A DNA stretch of 64,000 bases, from positions 186,001 through 250,000 of the forward strand of contig JAPLFR010000009.1 of the NCBI GenBank assembly GCA_026390575.1, given 5' to 3'. The notes under the pieces were generated by a model. The model saw only the letters and a list, made by a program, of their open reading frames with translations, did not search any database and was not told where the DNA came from. The DNA comes from Ignavibacteriales bacterium (GTDB lineage Bacteria > Bacteroidota > Ignavibacteria > UBA10030). Position 1 is the first letter of the stretch, and the number at the start of each line of letters is the position of its first letter. Shown here one piece after another: positions 43,804 through 54,302 of this stretch. Made by a program: the position numbers and the translations under genes.

Positions 43804-46311
43804 TTACTTGGTACCGATTATTTCCTCATCGTGTTTTTCTTGCTGATCGCCTTCAATTTCTTTGGCGGTATACACAAACACAAGCTCTTCTTTTTCTTTA
43901 TCAAAATTTGCGTGTATAGTACTTCCCTGCGCGTACGTTCCTTTCAGAATTTCTTCAGCGCACGGATCTTCGATGTATTTCATGATTGCTCGGCGGAGCG
44001 GCCGCGCACCAAATGCTGGATCGTATCCTTTTTCCACGAGAAAATCTTTTGCTTCTTGGCTCAGCTCAATTGTGATTCCCAGGGATGTCATGCGGCCAAA
44101 GAGCTCTTTCGTGGCAATCTCGATAATCTTATAAATATGAGAACGTTCGAGCTGATGAAAAATAATCGTATCGTCTACGCGATTGAGAAACTCAGGATTA
44201 AAGACTCGCTTGAGCGCATCTTCGATACTAGATTTCATCGTCTTGTATTTGTCCTGGTGTGAATCTGTCCCAAATCCTAATCCGCCTGTAACCTTGATAT
44301 CGCGTGAACCTAGATTTGACGTCATAATTAAAATCGTATTTTTAAAATCAATACGGCGACCGATACTGTCGGTTAGTACTCCATCATCCAATACCTGAAG
44401 TAAAATGTTGAAAACGTCCGGATGCGCTTTTTCAATTTCATCTAACAAAACGACCGAATATGGTTTTCGACGTACTTTTTCAGTCAACTGTCCGCCTTCT
44501 TCATATCCGACATAGCCCGGAGGTGCACCAACAAGGCGCGAGACCGCGAATTTTTCCATATACTCGCTCATATCGATGCGAATCAGCGCTTCATCAGAAT
44601 CGAATAAATAACGGGCAAGCGCTTTTGCCATCTCGGTCTTACCGACGCCTGTAGGACCGAGGAAGATGAAGGAACCGATTGGACGCTTCGGATCTTTCAA
44701 ACCGGCTCGAGTGCGTCGAATTGCTTTCGTCAGCTTGGAAATGGCTTCTTCTTGTCCGACGACCATCTCGGCAAGTGCTGATTCCATTTTGAGTAATTTC
44801 TCGGATTCGCTCTGCGCAACTTTTTGTACTGGAATATTTGTCATCATCGAGACAACCGCGGCGCAATCTTCATCATCGACATCGTAAATCGTACCCTGTG
44901 CTTTCAAATCCCATTCACGTTTTGCAATTTCCAAATCGCTGAGAAGTTTCTTCTCGAGATCGCGCAGGCGTGCTGCTTCCTCGAAATTTTGATTTTTTAC
45001 AACTTGGTTTTTTGATTGCCGAATTTTTTCAATCTCTTCTTCAAGCTGGAGAATTTCTTTCGGCACTTTTATATTGGCGAGGTGCACACGGGCACCGGCT
45101 TCATCCATCACATCGATGGCTTTATCCGGCAGGTACCGATCGGTGATGTACCTATCACTCAACCGCACTGCTGCTTGGAGAGCCGGTTCAGAATAAAGAA
45201 CTCCGTGGTGCTCTTCGTACTTATGTTTTATATTCTGGAGGATCTGTATAGTCTCATCAACCGTGGTTGGATTCACCATAATTTTTTGGAACCGACGGTC
45301 AAGTGCTCCATCTTTTTCTATATATTGCCGGTATTCATCAAGGGTGGTAGCTCCGATGCATTGGAGATCGCCGCGCGCCAGTGCTGGTTTGAACATATTA
45401 GATGCATCTAACGAGCCGCTTGCACCGCCTGCACCGACAATCGTATGCAATTCGTCGATGAAAAGGATGACATCTTTCGATTTCTCCAGTTCATTCATCA
45501 CTGCTTTCATTCGTTCTTCAAATTGGCCGCGATATTTCGTGCCAGCTACTAATGCAGCAAGGTCGAGTGTGACGACGCGTTTATCATGTAAAACGCGAGA
45601 GACTTTCTTTTGAACTATCCGAAGTGCCAAACCCTCTGCAATGGCGGACTTTCCAACTCCCGGTTCACCTATGAGTACCGGATTGTTTTTCTTCCGGCGG
45701 CTCAAAACCTGAGCGACGCGTTCGATTTCCTTTTCGCGTCCGACAATAGGGTCAAGTTTATCTTCAATTGCTAATTTTGTGAGATCACGGCCGAAGTTAT
45801 CCAATACAGGAGTTTTCGATCGATCTTGCTTTTTTTCCGTTGAAACATGTTGTTGTCCGGGAGGAGTGGATGGCTTACCGGAAATAATATTATCCAATTC
45901 ATTTCGTACTACATCATAATGCACATTAAATTGATGCATAATCTGTGCGGCTATATTGTCGTCATCGCGGAGAAGCGAGAGTAATAAATGTTCCGTGCCG
46001 ATCACATCAGATTTGTAGAGTTTCGCTTCCAAATAGGTGATCTTAAGGACTTTTTCTGCTTGTTTTGTTAAAGGTATATTGCCAATGGTAAGCGTTCCAC
46101 CTACGGCGCGAACGGTATCTTCAATTGTTTTCTTCAACTTGTATAAATCTACACCGAGATTGCGAAGAATCTTTACCGCTATCCCTTCACCTTCACGAAT
46201 GACGCCCAAAAGCAAATGCTCTGTTCCGATATAATCGTGCCCAAGCCTGAGAGCTTCATCACGGCTTAGTCGTATGACATCTTGTACTCTATTTGAAAAA
46301 TTTCCTTCCAT
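43804..46311 (-). CDS. clpC: ClpC-type AAA+ chaperone/unfoldase of ClpCP
   Basis: The 835-residue Hsp100 protein has two Clp N-terminal repeats (about 3-75 and 78-145), AAA domain 1 with Walker A GEPGVGKS (215-222), a middle region with a UVR-like segment ('[17 protein letters not shown]', about 420-440) that marks ClpC rather than ClpA or ClpB, and AAA domain 2 with '[15 protein letters not shown]' (about 545-560). The final domain is the ClpB/C D2-small type. It unfolds proteins for ClpP and is usually heat- or stress-induced. A near-consensus promoter lies upstream. Confidence 0.95.
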   Translation of the reverse strand: MEGNFSNRVQDVIRLSRDEALRLGHDYIGTEHLLLGVIREGEGIAVKILRNLGVDLYKLKKTIEDTVRAVGGTLTIGNIPLTKQAEKVLKITYLEAKLYKSDVIGTEHLLLSLLRDDDNIAAQIMHQFNVHYDVVRNELDNIISGKPSTPPGQQHVSTEKKQDRSKTPVLDNFGRDLTKLAIEDKLDPIVGREKEIERVAQVLSRRKKNNPVLIGEPGVGKSAIAEGLALRIVQKKVSRVLHDKRVVTLDLAALVAGTKYRGQFEERMKAVMNELEKSKDVILFIDELHTIVGAGGASGSLDASNMFKPALARGDLQCIGATTLDEYRQYIEKDGALDRRFQKIMVNPTTVDETIQILQNIKHKYEEHHGVLYSEPALQAAVRLSDRYITDRYLPDKAIDVMDEAGARVHLANIKVPKEILQLEEEIEKIRQSKNQVVKNQNFEEAARLRDLEKKLLSDLEIAKREWDLKAQGTIYDVDDEDCAAVVSMMTNIPVQKVAQSESEKLLKMESALAEMVVGQEEAISKLTKAIRRTRAGLKDPKRPIGSFIFLGPTGVGKTEMAKALARYLFDSDEALIRIDMSEYMEKFAVSRLVGAPPGYVGYEEGGQLTEKVRRKPYSVVLLDEIEKAHPDVFNILLQVLDDGVLTDSIGRRIDFKNTILIMTSNLGSRDIKVTGGLGFGTDSHQDKYKTMKSSIEDALKRVFNPEFLNRVDDTIIFHQLERSHIYKIIEIATKELFGRMTSLGITIELSQEAKDFLVEKGYDPAFGARPLRRAIMKYIEDPCAEEILKGTYAQGSTIHANFDKEKEELVFVYTAKEIEGDQQEKHDEEIIGTK

Positions 46312-46404
46312 ATAATTTCCCTTAATAACGGAACCATCTATCTTATTAAAACGTCTGAATTCCTATGTCATGAACGGTTTTATAAGAAATAAAGTTTCCT
46401 AATC

Positions 46405-46433
46405 AATATAACCATTTTTACGGGGGCAGTCAA
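46405..46433 (-). promoter_or_regulatory. Sigma-70 promoter of clpC
   Basis: On the minus strand TTGACT (46428-46433), a 17-base spacer and TATATT (46405-46410), giving a leader of about 85 bases. No CIRCE or HrcA-type inverted repeat is seen. Confidence 0.7.
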
Positions 46434-46490
46434 GAAATCGAATACCAACCCCTGCGCACGCGGCGTGTCACTCTTATTAGATGCTTTCTT

Positions 46491-46519
46491 TTGACTATCG
46501 TTCCAAAAAAGGTTAAATT
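46491..46519 (+). promoter_or_regulatory. Sigma-70 promoter of the uppS-bam-lpx operon
   Basis: TTGACT (46491-46496), a 17-base spacer and TAAATT (46514-46519), about 40 bases before the GTG start. It diverges from the clpC promoter. Confidence 0.65.
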
Positions 46520-46560
46520 TACAAATGCATACGATTCATTATTAGAAATTTGGAGAAATT

Positions 46561-47397
46561 GTGCCGTTAGTAAAGGCGACGGGAATCGATAAGAAGCATC
46601 AAGAACAGCTTATTGCAAGTGGTCCGTTGCCAATGCACATCGCCATTATTATGGATGGAAACGGGCGATGGGCGAAACGCCGAGGGTTGCCACGAATTGC
46701 CGGGCATAACGAAGGTGTCAATTCTGTTCGGGATATTATTGAGGCGTGTGCACAACTTGGAGTAAAATATCTTACTCTTTATACCTTCTCTACTGAGAAC
46801 TGGAAGCGGCCTCAAGATGAAGTGTCCATGCTGATGCGCTTATTGGTGAGGGCATTGCGGGATGAACGAGATCGGATGCATCAGAATGAAGTACGCCTGA
46901 AAGTCATTGGGGACTTCCAAGCGCTTCCGCGTGATGTCGCCAAGGAATTATATGATGCGATGGAGATGATGAAGGAAAATTCCGGTTTAACGTTGGTGCT
47001 TGCACTCAGTTACAGCGGTAGGTGGGATATAACAAATGCTATCAAAAAAATGTATGTTGATATTCAAGCTGGAGTGTTAAAGGAAGAGAAGATTACAGAA
47101 GACATAATCGGGAACTATCTTGCAACAAAAAACATTCCGGATCCCGATTTGCTCATCCGGACAAGCGGCGAGTTGAGGCTCAGTAATTTTCTTCTTTGGC
47201 AATCAGCATATTCCGAGATCGTTATATCAAATGAATTTTGGCCTGCCTTTCGACGGAAGCATCTGTATGAAGCAATTGCAGACTTCCAAACGCGTGAGCG
47301 TCGGTTTGGTATGGTGAGTGAGCAAATACAGCAATCCTCAAAAAGTCGTTCTGCCCGGATGATAGAAAGGTTTAAGAAAAGTGTCACGAACTCATAA
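46561..47397 (+). CDS. uppS: Undecaprenyl diphosphate synthase
   Basis: UppS makes the C55 lipid carrier of peptidoglycan and O-antigen units. The 278-residue cis-prenyltransferase has 'IIMDGNGRWAKRRGLPRIAGHNEG' (catalytic Asp32), 'YTFSTENWKRP', 'LALSYSGRWDI' and 'PDPDLLIRTSGELRLSNFLLWQSAYSE'. The start is GTG with GGAG 5 bases upstream. It overlaps bamA by 17 bases, an order found in many Bacteroidota. Confidence 0.95.
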   Translation: MPLVKATGIDKKHQEQLIASGPLPMHIAIIMDGNGRWAKRRGLPRIAGHNEGVNSVRDIIEACAQLGVKYLTLYTFSTENWKRPQDEVSMLMRLLVRALRDERDRMHQNEVRLKVIGDFQALPRDVAKELYDAMEMMKENSGLTLVLALSYSGRWDITNAIKKMYVDIQAGVLKEEKITEDIIGNYLATKNIPDPDLLIRTSGELRLSNFLLWQSAYSEIVISNEFWPAFRRKHLYEAIADFQTRERRFGMVSEQIQQSSKSRSARMIERFKKSVTNS

Positions 47398-49768
47398 ACT
47401 CATTTTCCTCTTCCTCATCGTAATGTTCCAAGCTGGAATTTTACTCGGACAGAAGCAACAGCCGCAACCAGAAGTTTATAAAATTCTCGGTATCAGCGTA
47501 GAGGGACAACGATCAGGAGAACCCTCCGCCATTATCGCCAATACTGGATTGAAAATCGGCGGTGAAATCACTATTCCAAGTGAGCAGACAAAATTGGCCA
47601 TTCAACGATTGCACAACCTTCGAATATTTGATGATGTCCAGATTTTCATAGAGAATCAAGTGCAGGATGGGGTCTATCTCTTAATCAAAGTGAAAGAAAA
47701 TCCAAGATTGGAACGCATTGAAGTCTCCGGTAATGACGAATTGGATGAAGATGAGATTCTTAAAAAAATTAGCCTTGTGAAAGGGCAAATTGTTACACCA
47801 CAGGATCTCTCTTCAGTTGTACGTATATTAAAAAATCAATACGATACAGATGGATACCTGAATGCACGTATTACCCCGACGCTCATAACAGTGAACGACA
47901 CGACCGGGCGCGTGGCGTTGAAAATTGTTATTCATGAGGGGCCAAAAGTGAAGGTGGATTATATCCATTTTCATGGTAATAAACGATATGATGACAGCGA
48001 CCTTAAAGGTGAGATGAAGGAAACAAGCGAAAGAACGTGGTGGAAGTTTTGGGCGACAAATAAATTTGATAAGAAAAAATATCAAGAAGATAAGGATCTC
48101 GTCCTTGCGTTTTATCGAAAGAATGGATTTCGCGATGCCGAAATTCTTTCTGATTCACTGAGTTACGATCGTACAAATAAATACATGACGATTAACATCT
48201 ATTTGTCAGAGGGGCAGCAGTTTTTCGTTAGAAAAATCTTTTGGGAAGGCAATACTGTTTATCCATCTGATGTGCTCAGTGCACGGCTCGGACTCAAACA
48301 AGGTGATGTATTTAATCAGGAAAAGTTTGATCAAAATTTGCACCGCAACGAAGAAGAATCGGATGTCACATCGCTCTATGCCGACAACGGTTATCTCTAT
48401 TTTCAAGTGGAACCTGAAATAAAAGTAGTTGGCACGGACAGTCTTGATATCACACTGCAAATCCATGAACGTAATCAATTCCGCGTTGGACGTGTTTTTA
48501 TTTCGGGGAACACAAAAACGTATGAAAAAGTGATACGCCGCGAATTATTAACGAAGCCGGGTGATTTCTTCAGCAGGCAGTTGATTATCAGAAGTCTGCG
48601 ACAGCTGCAGCAATTAAATTATTTCAATCCAGAAAAATTAAAACCAGATGTCCGTCCGGTCGATGACAAAACAGTTGAGTTGGAGTATTCTGTTGAAGAA
48701 AAATCCAGCGATACCTTCAATATGTCGGTTGGATACAGCGGTGCGTTCGGTTTTAGCGGCGGTCTCGGCCTTACTTTTAATAATTTTTCTTTAAGTGAAC
48801 CATTGCGCGGCGGCGCAGGTCAAGCAATGACATTCGATTATCAATTTGGCGTAAGCAATTATTATCGAACATTCTCGATAGGCTTTACAGAGCCATGGAT
48901 GTTCGATACACCAACATTGTTTGGATTCAGTATCTTCGATACCTATCAATCGTATTATGCAGACCTGCATTATCGCGGCGCGTCCATCCGTATCGGACGG
49001 CGTTTCAAGTGGCCCGATATGTATTTCCGCGGTGACTGGACATTGCGCGTTCAGGAGAACACGTATCATTCCCTTGGCACTGCAACTGCCTATGATTATT
49101 ATTATGAAGGAACAACGACACAGATTGGTATTTCACAAGTTATTTCCCGTAATAGCACTGACAGTCCTATTTTTCCTTCTCGCGGTTCCAGCTTTTCATT
49201 ATTGACCGATATAAACGGCGGTCCAAGTTTCGGCGGTGGAGTTCAAGCAGCACGGTATCACAAGCATGTCTTTAGTGCCGATTGGTATGTGCCTTTAACA
49301 AGTTCCGGCCGAGTGACATTGATGAGCTCTAATTTAGTTGGACTCATTTTTGGCCTTGATAAAAACTCCTACATTCCATATCAAGATTTGTTTTATATGG
49401 GTGGAACGGGACTTGGACAGATTGCTGTAACCCCGTTACGTGGATATGATGATCGCACTGTCGGTCCAGATAATGGCAATATCGGCGGTAAAGCAATGGT
49501 AAAGTACACAACAGAATTACGTTTTGCACTGGCATTAAATCCAATTCCGATCTACACACTCTTCTTTGCCGAGGCAGGAAATGTGTGGCTCGATCATACC
49601 GTTATGGACATGCATGATCTTCGCCGTTCAGCTGGATTTGGTGTTCGTTTATTGGTGAATCCCATCGGTATGATTGGATTCGATTATGGGTATGGATATG
49701 ATGGAGCAACACCGAATGCTGCTGCTCCCGGATGGAAGTTTCATTTCCAATTCGGAAAATCTATGTAG
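47381..49768 (+). CDS. bamA: BamA outer-membrane beta-barrel assembly protein
   Basis: The 795-residue Omp85 protein has a signal peptide (about 1-24, ending GQ), about five POTRA domains (about 28-430; for example 'LLIKVKENPRLERIEVSGNDELDEDEILKKI', 'VRKIFWEGNTVYPSDVLSARL') and a 16-strand barrel with 'GGTGLGQIAVTPLRGYDDRTVG' (the VRGF-like loop) and 'TTELRFALAL'. It inserts outer-membrane proteins. It ends FHFQFGKSM, so the last residue is Met rather than the usual aromatic. The start is GTG, overlapping uppS. It is followed by two Skp-like chaperone genes. Confidence 0.94.
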   Translation: MSRTHKLIFLFLIVMFQAGILLGQKQQPQPEVYKILGISVEGQRSGEPSAIIANTGLKIGGEITIPSEQTKLAIQRLHNLRIFDDVQIFIENQVQDGVYLLIKVKENPRLERIEVSGNDELDEDEILKKISLVKGQIVTPQDLSSVVRILKNQYDTDGYLNARITPTLITVNDTTGRVALKIVIHEGPKVKVDYIHFHGNKRYDDSDLKGEMKETSERTWWKFWATNKFDKKKYQEDKDLVLAFYRKNGFRDAEILSDSLSYDRTNKYMTINIYLSEGQQFFVRKIFWEGNTVYPSDVLSARLGLKQGDVFNQEKFDQNLHRNEEESDVTSLYADNGYLYFQVEPEIKVVGTDSLDITLQIHERNQFRVGRVFISGNTKTYEKVIRRELLTKPGDFFSRQLIIRSLRQLQQLNYFNPEKLKPDVRPVDDKTVELEYSVEEKSSDTFNMSVGYSGAFGFSGGLGLTFNNFSLSEPLRGGAGQAMTFDYQFGVSNYYRTFSIGFTEPWMFDTPTLFGFSIFDTYQSYYADLHYRGASIRIGRRFKWPDMYFRGDWTLRVQENTYHSLGTATAYDYYYEGTTTQIGISQVISRNSTDSPIFPSRGSSFSLLTDINGGPSFGGGVQAARYHKHVFSADWYVPLTSSGRVTLMSSNLVGLIFGLDKNSYIPYQDLFYMGGTGLGQIAVTPLRGYDDRTVGPDNGNIGGKAMVKYTTELRFALALNPIPIYTLFFAEAGNVWLDHTVMDMHDLRRSAGFGVRLLVNPIGMIGFDYGYGYDGATPNAAAPGWKFHFQFGKSM

Positions 49769-49817
49769 AATTATTAGCGTAGTTGAACATTTAATCACTT
49801 AAATAAACGAGGGTACC

Positions 49818-50372
49818 TTGAAAAAAATCATTTGTATTGCCGCACTGGTTGTTTTGGTTGCATCCATTGGCACAGCACAAACAGTGAAGATTGCTTATGT
49901 CAATTCTGAAACTATTCTTCGTGAACTTCCTGAAGCCCAACAAGTGAAGAAGGAGCTTGAAGCCACTATCAAAGGATGGCAGGACGAGCTGGAACGCATG
50001 GGTAAAGAGCTTCAGGATGGTTTAGAAGATTACCAGAAAAAACAAGCTTTGCTTGATCCGAAAATAAAAGCTGACAAGGAAAAAAGTTTACAGGATCTCC
50101 AACAGAAGGCACGTGAATATCAATACCAGAAGTTTGATCAACGTGAAGGTGAAGCAGTAAAACTGCGCGAAAAGAAGTTTGCACCTATTCAAGAGAGGGT
50201 CATGAAAACCATCGAAAAAGTAGCAAAGGAAGATGGATTCAATTATGTATTTGACAAGCTGGAAGCAGCGACTAATCTCCTGTACGCAGATTCAAAGTTC
50301 GACCTGACGTATAAAGTGATCGATCAATTGAAGAGAGGTTTCGCATCTCCAGTACCGACGAAGTCAAAATAA
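49818..50372 (+). CDS. OmpH/Skp-like periplasmic chaperone 1
   Basis: The 184-residue protein has a signal peptide (1-21, ending GTAQ) and the Skp fold: 'VKIAYVNSETILRELPEAQQVKKELEATIKGWQDELERMGKELQDGLEDYQ', a long coiled coil (about 45-125) and the end motif 'AKEDGFNYVFDKLEA'. It ferries unfolded outer-membrane proteins to BamA. The start is TTG with GAGGG upstream. It is followed by a second copy, about half identical by eye, so the two arose by duplication. Confidence 0.9.
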   Translation: MKKIICIAALVVLVASIGTAQTVKIAYVNSETILRELPEAQQVKKELEATIKGWQDELERMGKELQDGLEDYQKKQALLDPKIKADKEKSLQDLQQKAREYQYQKFDQREGEAVKLREKKFAPIQERVMKTIEKVAKEDGFNYVFDKLEAATNLLYADSKFDLTYKVIDQLKRGFASPVPTKSK

Positions 50373-50423
50373 GTTAAATAAGTTGTGGTATCTCCCAATG
50401 AATGATTGATGGAGAAAAATGAT

Positions 50424-50966
50424 ATGAAGAAAATTTCGGCTTTGGTAGGATTCCTCTTGCTCTTGTGCATGGTACAGGCAAGCGCACAGATGAAGATTGC
50501 TTACTTTAATTCAGAAGCAGTTATGAAACAGCTTCCGGATGCGCAGGACGCTCAAAAGCAGCTCGATCAATTCGTTGCCGATTGGCAGCAAGAATTGAAC
50601 AAAATGCAGGATGAGTGGAAGAAAAAGTTTGATGATTATGATAAACGGAAACTCATTATGACTGAACAACGGCGTGCAGATGCTGAACGTGAATTGCGGG
50701 ATATGGACCAAAAAATAGTCGATTTCCGCACACAAAAATTCGGACAGAGCGGCGAGTTGTTCAACAAACAGAATGAACTAATGAAGCCTGTGCAGGATCG
50801 TGTGTTTAAAGCAGTACAGGATATAGCGCGCGAAGACGGGTACGATTACGTGTTTGATAAAAGCGGCGATATCTTGTTAATGTATGCAAATGAAAAGTAC
50901 GACCTGACACAAAAAGTCTTTGCCAAACTCAAGGTAACGACAACAGCTCCATCAACCACAAAATAA
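50424..50966 (+). CDS. OmpH/Skp-like periplasmic chaperone 2
   Basis: The 180-residue protein has a signal peptide (1-22, ending ASAQ), 'MKIAYFNSEAVMKQLPDAQDAQKQLDQFVADWQQEL', a central coiled coil and 'AREDGYDYVFDKSGDILLMYANEKYDLTQKVFAKL'. Homologous to the preceding gene. ATG 50424 with GGAG 9 bases upstream is preferred over a TTG six codons earlier. Paired skp genes between bamA and lpxD are common in this phylum. Confidence 0.9.
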   Translation: MKKISALVGFLLLLCMVQASAQMKIAYFNSEAVMKQLPDAQDAQKQLDQFVADWQQELNKMQDEWKKKFDDYDKRKLIMTEQRRADAERELRDMDQKIVDFRTQKFGQSGELFNKQNELMKPVQDRVFKAVQDIAREDGYDYVFDKSGDILLMYANEKYDLTQKVFAKLKVTTTAPSTTK

Positions 50967-50978
50967 CACAACCGACTT

Positions 50979-52043
50979 ATGACCATTCGTGAGATAGCGG
51001 AGTGGCTTGGCGGGGAAATCGTGGGCGGCAATGTTGAGGGAAAACCGGAGATTGAATGTGTTACAAAAATTGAAGAGGCAACACCCGGCAGTCTCACGTT
51101 CTTGGCTAACCCGAAATACGAAAAATATCTCGGCACAACCAATGCCACGGCAGTACTGGTATCCCGAAAGCTCGACCTAAAGAAAATTGAAAGTCGAGCT
51201 TCACTTATATTTATTCGTGTCGACGATCCATATGTCGCGTTTCTCCATGTATTGAAACGCTTAACACCAACAATGGATCCATTCGCCTCCGGTATCCATT
51301 CGACAGCTGTTATCTCATCTACTGCAACACTAGGGAAAAATGTATCGGTAGGTGCGTATGCTGTGATTGGTGAACATGCAGTTATTGGCAGCAACTCAAA
51401 GATTGGCGAGGGTTGCATCATTGGAATACATGCGCAGATTGGAGCAGATTGTATGCTCTATCCCAATGTCGTTGTCTATCATCAATGCGTACTTGGGAAT
51501 AGAGTCGTTCTTCATTCTGGTGCAGTAATCGGGTCGGATGGATTTGGGTTTGCACCGAAACCGGATGGAACGTACGAAAAGATTCCCCAGCTTGGCATTG
51601 TTGTCATTGAGGACGATGTAGAGATCGGCGCGAACACAACCATAGATCGTGCGGTGATGGGTGATACACACATCCACCGCGGCGTGAAGATAGACAACCT
51701 TGTTCAAATTGCGCACAATGTTGTTGTTGGGGAGAATACGGTCATAGCCGCGCAGACGGGAATCAGCGGTAGTACGAAGATAGGTAAAAATTGTATGCTT
51801 GCCGGTCAGGTAGCCCTTGTCGGTCATATCGAAATCGCTGACCGAACAATTATCATGGGGAAGTCTGGAGTCGCTAACAATATTCTAGAACCAGGCAAAT
51901 CGTTTTTCGGATATCCTGCTGATGAAGCAAGGAAAGCACAACGTGCATACATTGCAATGAAGATGCTGCCGGATATGCTGCACGAGTTCACGGCACTGAA
52001 GAAAAAAGTTGCCGATCTCGAACAAAAACTTTTAGGAAAATAA
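50979..52043 (+). CDS. lpxD: UDP-3-O-acylglucosamine N-acyltransferase
   Basis: LpxD adds the second acyl chain in lipid A synthesis. The 354-residue protein has the N-terminal uridine-binding domain (about 1-100; '[13 protein letters not shown]') and a left-handed beta-helix (about 105-300) with hexapeptide repeats, '[14 protein letters not shown]' and the catalytic His region '[38 protein letters not shown]'. A C-terminal helix ends the chain. The gene lies 12 bases after the skp gene. Confidence 0.95.
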   Translation: MTIREIAEWLGGEIVGGNVEGKPEIECVTKIEEATPGSLTFLANPKYEKYLGTTNATAVLVSRKLDLKKIESRASLIFIRVDDPYVAFLHVLKRLTPTMDPFASGIHSTAVISSTATLGKNVSVGAYAVIGEHAVIGSNSKIGEGCIIGIHAQIGADCMLYPNVVVYHQCVLGNRVVLHSGAVIGSDGFGFAPKPDGTYEKIPQLGIVVIEDDVEIGANTTIDRAVMGDTHIHRGVKIDNLVQIAHNVVVGENTVIAAQTGISGSTKIGKNCMLAGQVALVGHIEIADRTIIMGKSGVANNILEPGKSFFGYPADEARKAQRAYIAMKMLPDMLHEFTALKKKVADLEQKLLGK

Positions 52044-52063
52044 GTAAAGGAGAAGTTGAAAGC

Positions 52064-53476
52064 ATGCTCGTTCAGCAAATGACTATCAAGAAACCCGTCT
52101 CTCTGTCCGGTGTAGGACTTCACACCGGCGTGACAACGACGATGACCTTTAAACCAGCTCCTGAAAATTATGGCATCCGATTTCGCCGTGTTGACCTCCC
52201 GGATTCACCGGAAATTCCAGCTGATGTTGATCACGTAGTTGATCTCCAGCGCGGTACAACTCTCGGAATTGGTGATACGCGTGTGCATACCGTCGAGCAT
52301 GTGCTTGCCGCTGTAGCCGGATTGCAGGTTGATAATATCGTTATTGAGCTCAACAACATCGAACCTCCTATTGGTGACGGCAGTTCAAAACCATTTGTCG
52401 ATATGCTGCTTGAAGCAGGGTTAGAAGATCAGGAAGCACCGAAAGATTATCTCATCATAGATCAAGTTATCCATTATCAGGATCCAGCCCGCGGCGTCGA
52501 AATTGTTGCGTTGCCGACAGATGATTTCCGTGTCACGGTCATGGTTGACTACAACAATCCAGCATTGGGAAGCCAGCACACAGGTTTATTCAATCTTGAA
52601 AAAGAATTTGTCACCGAATTTTCTTCGGCACGAACGTTCTGTTTCCTTCATGAAGTTGAAATGCTGTTTGATCAAGGACTCATTAAAGGAGGAAATCTCG
52701 ATAACGCTATCGTCATTGTTGATCGCGATCTGTCGGATGATGAACTACGGAAACTTGTGCATAAACTTGGCCTTGATCACTCGGTGATTCTCGGTTCCTC
52801 CGGTGTATTGAACGATAAAAAACTTCATTACCGCAATGAACCAGCACGACACAAACTACTTGATATGATTGGTGATCTTGCGCTTATTGGCGCGCCCGTT
52901 AAAGCACAGATACTCGCGGCGCGTCCCGGCCACGCTGCTAATATTGAATTTGCGCGCAAAGTTCGAAAGCTGTACCAGCAAAATAAACTCGTTCGTAAGT
53001 ATCAGCATGAGAAAAAGGAAGGCGTTATTTTTGATGTCAATGCCATTCAACGAATATTGCCGCATCGGTATCCGTTCCTTCTCGTTGATAAAATTATTGA
53101 TTTTCAGATGGATGAACATGCCGTCGGTGTGAAAAATGTAACGATGGACGAGAATTTTTTCCAGGGTCACTTTCCCGGCAAACCAATTATGCCCGGTGTA
53201 TTGATTGTGGAAGCTCTTGCACAGGCAGGTGGTGTTCTCATGCTCAATGGAACTGAAAATCCTGGGAATAAATTGGTTTTTTTCATGGCGATTAATAATG
53301 TAAAATTCCGTAAGCCGGTTGTTCCGGGCGATCAGCTCATTCTTGATGTTCGGATGGTGAGCCGCCGTTCTAAAGTAATTCAGATTCGTGGTGAAGCTCT
53401 CGTCGATGGAAATGTGGTAGCAGAAGGTGATTTTACCGCCGCGCTTGTTGACCGTGACGAAGCGAAAACGAAATAA
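52064..53476 (+). CDS. lpxC/fabZ: Fused LpxC deacetylase / FabZ dehydratase
   Basis: The 470-residue bifunctional protein combines UDP-3-O-acyl-GlcNAc deacetylase (LpxC; about 1-310) and 3-hydroxyacyl-ACP dehydratase (FabZ; about 325-470). The LpxC half has zinc ligands H79 in HTVEHVLAA and the HxxxD pair in 'HKLLDMIGDLAL' (about 263-267). The FabZ half has 'ILPHRYPFLLVDKI' and 'HFPGKPIMPGVLIVEALAQAGG' with catalytic His. Fusion is typical of Bacteroidota/Chlorobiota and may balance use of the shared hydroxyacyl-ACP. It lies 20 bases after lpxD. Confidence 0.95.
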   Translation: MLVQQMTIKKPVSLSGVGLHTGVTTTMTFKPAPENYGIRFRRVDLPDSPEIPADVDHVVDLQRGTTLGIGDTRVHTVEHVLAAVAGLQVDNIVIELNNIEPPIGDGSSKPFVDMLLEAGLEDQEAPKDYLIIDQVIHYQDPARGVEIVALPTDDFRVTVMVDYNNPALGSQHTGLFNLEKEFVTEFSSARTFCFLHEVEMLFDQGLIKGGNLDNAIVIVDRDLSDDELRKLVHKLGLDHSVILGSSGVLNDKKLHYRNEPARHKLLDMIGDLALIGAPVKAQILAARPGHAANIEFARKVRKLYQQNKLVRKYQHEKKEGVIFDVNAIQRILPHRYPFLLVDKIIDFQMDEHAVGVKNVTMDENFFQGHFPGKPIMPGVLIVEALAQAGGVLMLNGTENPGNKLVFFMAINNVKFRKPVVPGDQLILDVRMVSRRSKVIQIRGEALVDGNVVAEGDFTAALVDRDEAKTK

Positions 53477-53503
53477 TCTCAAAATAAATGAGAAAAGAGA
53501 TTT

Positions 53504-54295
53504 ATGAGTGTTCATATTCATTCTTTGGCATTAGTTGGAAAAAAAGCACAGCTTGGTGAGAATGTTACAATCGGTCCTTCGGCAATTCTTGGCGACGATG
53601 TCGTTGTTGGTGACGAATCGACGATTGCACCTTATGCAATCATTCAGGATGGAGCGCGTCTTGGCAAGGGATGCAAAATCGCTTCTTTCGCAGTCATTGG
53701 TGGACCGCCGCAAGATTTAAAATATAGAGGCGAGCCGACACTATTAGAACTTGGCGATACATGCGATGTTCGAGAATATGTAACATTAAACCGGGGAACA
53801 ATTGAAACAGGAAAGACTGTTATAGGCAGCAATTGTTTGATTATGGCAAATGCTCACGTGGGCCACGACTGTGTTGTTGGCAATAATTGTATTTTAGCGA
53901 ACAGTGTTGCATTGGCGGGTCATGTCACACTTGATAACTGGGTGATTATTGGAGGGCTGACACCAGTACATCAATTCGTTCGTATAGGAGACAATACGAT
54001 GGTTGGCGGCGGGTACCGGGTTACAAAAGATATTCCACCTTACATTCGGTCTGGCCGAGAGCCGATGGTCTTTGAAGGATTAAATTCTGTAGGATTGCGC
54101 CGTCGCGGTTTTCATCGGGAGGCAATTGAATTCATAGACAAAGCGTATACTCTCATCTATCTCTCCAACTTGAATGTTTCGCAAGCAGTTGTAAGAATCA
54201 AGGAAGAATTGGAGCAGATACCCGAGATTCAAAACATTTTAAATTTCATAGCAAGCAGTAAGCGCGGTATCATTCCGGGTCCTAGTCATCACTAG
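53504..54295 (+). CDS. lpxA: UDP-N-acetylglucosamine O-acyltransferase
   Basis: LpxA carries out the first lipid A step. The 263-residue hexapeptide-repeat enzyme has 'IGGPPQDLKYRGEPTLLELGD', 'VTLNRGT' and catalytic His in 'MANAHVGHDCVVGNNCILAN'. The C-terminal helical domain has 'GLNSVGLRRRGF'. Length and domain order are standard. Confidence 0.95.
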   Translation: MSVHIHSLALVGKKAQLGENVTIGPSAILGDDVVVGDESTIAPYAIIQDGARLGKGCKIASFAVIGGPPQDLKYRGEPTLLELGDTCDVREYVTLNRGTIETGKTVIGSNCLIMANAHVGHDCVVGNNCILANSVALAGHVTLDNWVIIGGLTPVHQFVRIGDNTMVGGGYRVTKDIPPYIRSGREPMVFEGLNSVGLRRRGFHREAIEFIDKAYTLIYLSNLNVSQAVVRIKEELEQIPEIQNILNFIASSKRGIIPGPSHH

Positions 54296-54302
54296 GAAGA
54301 AT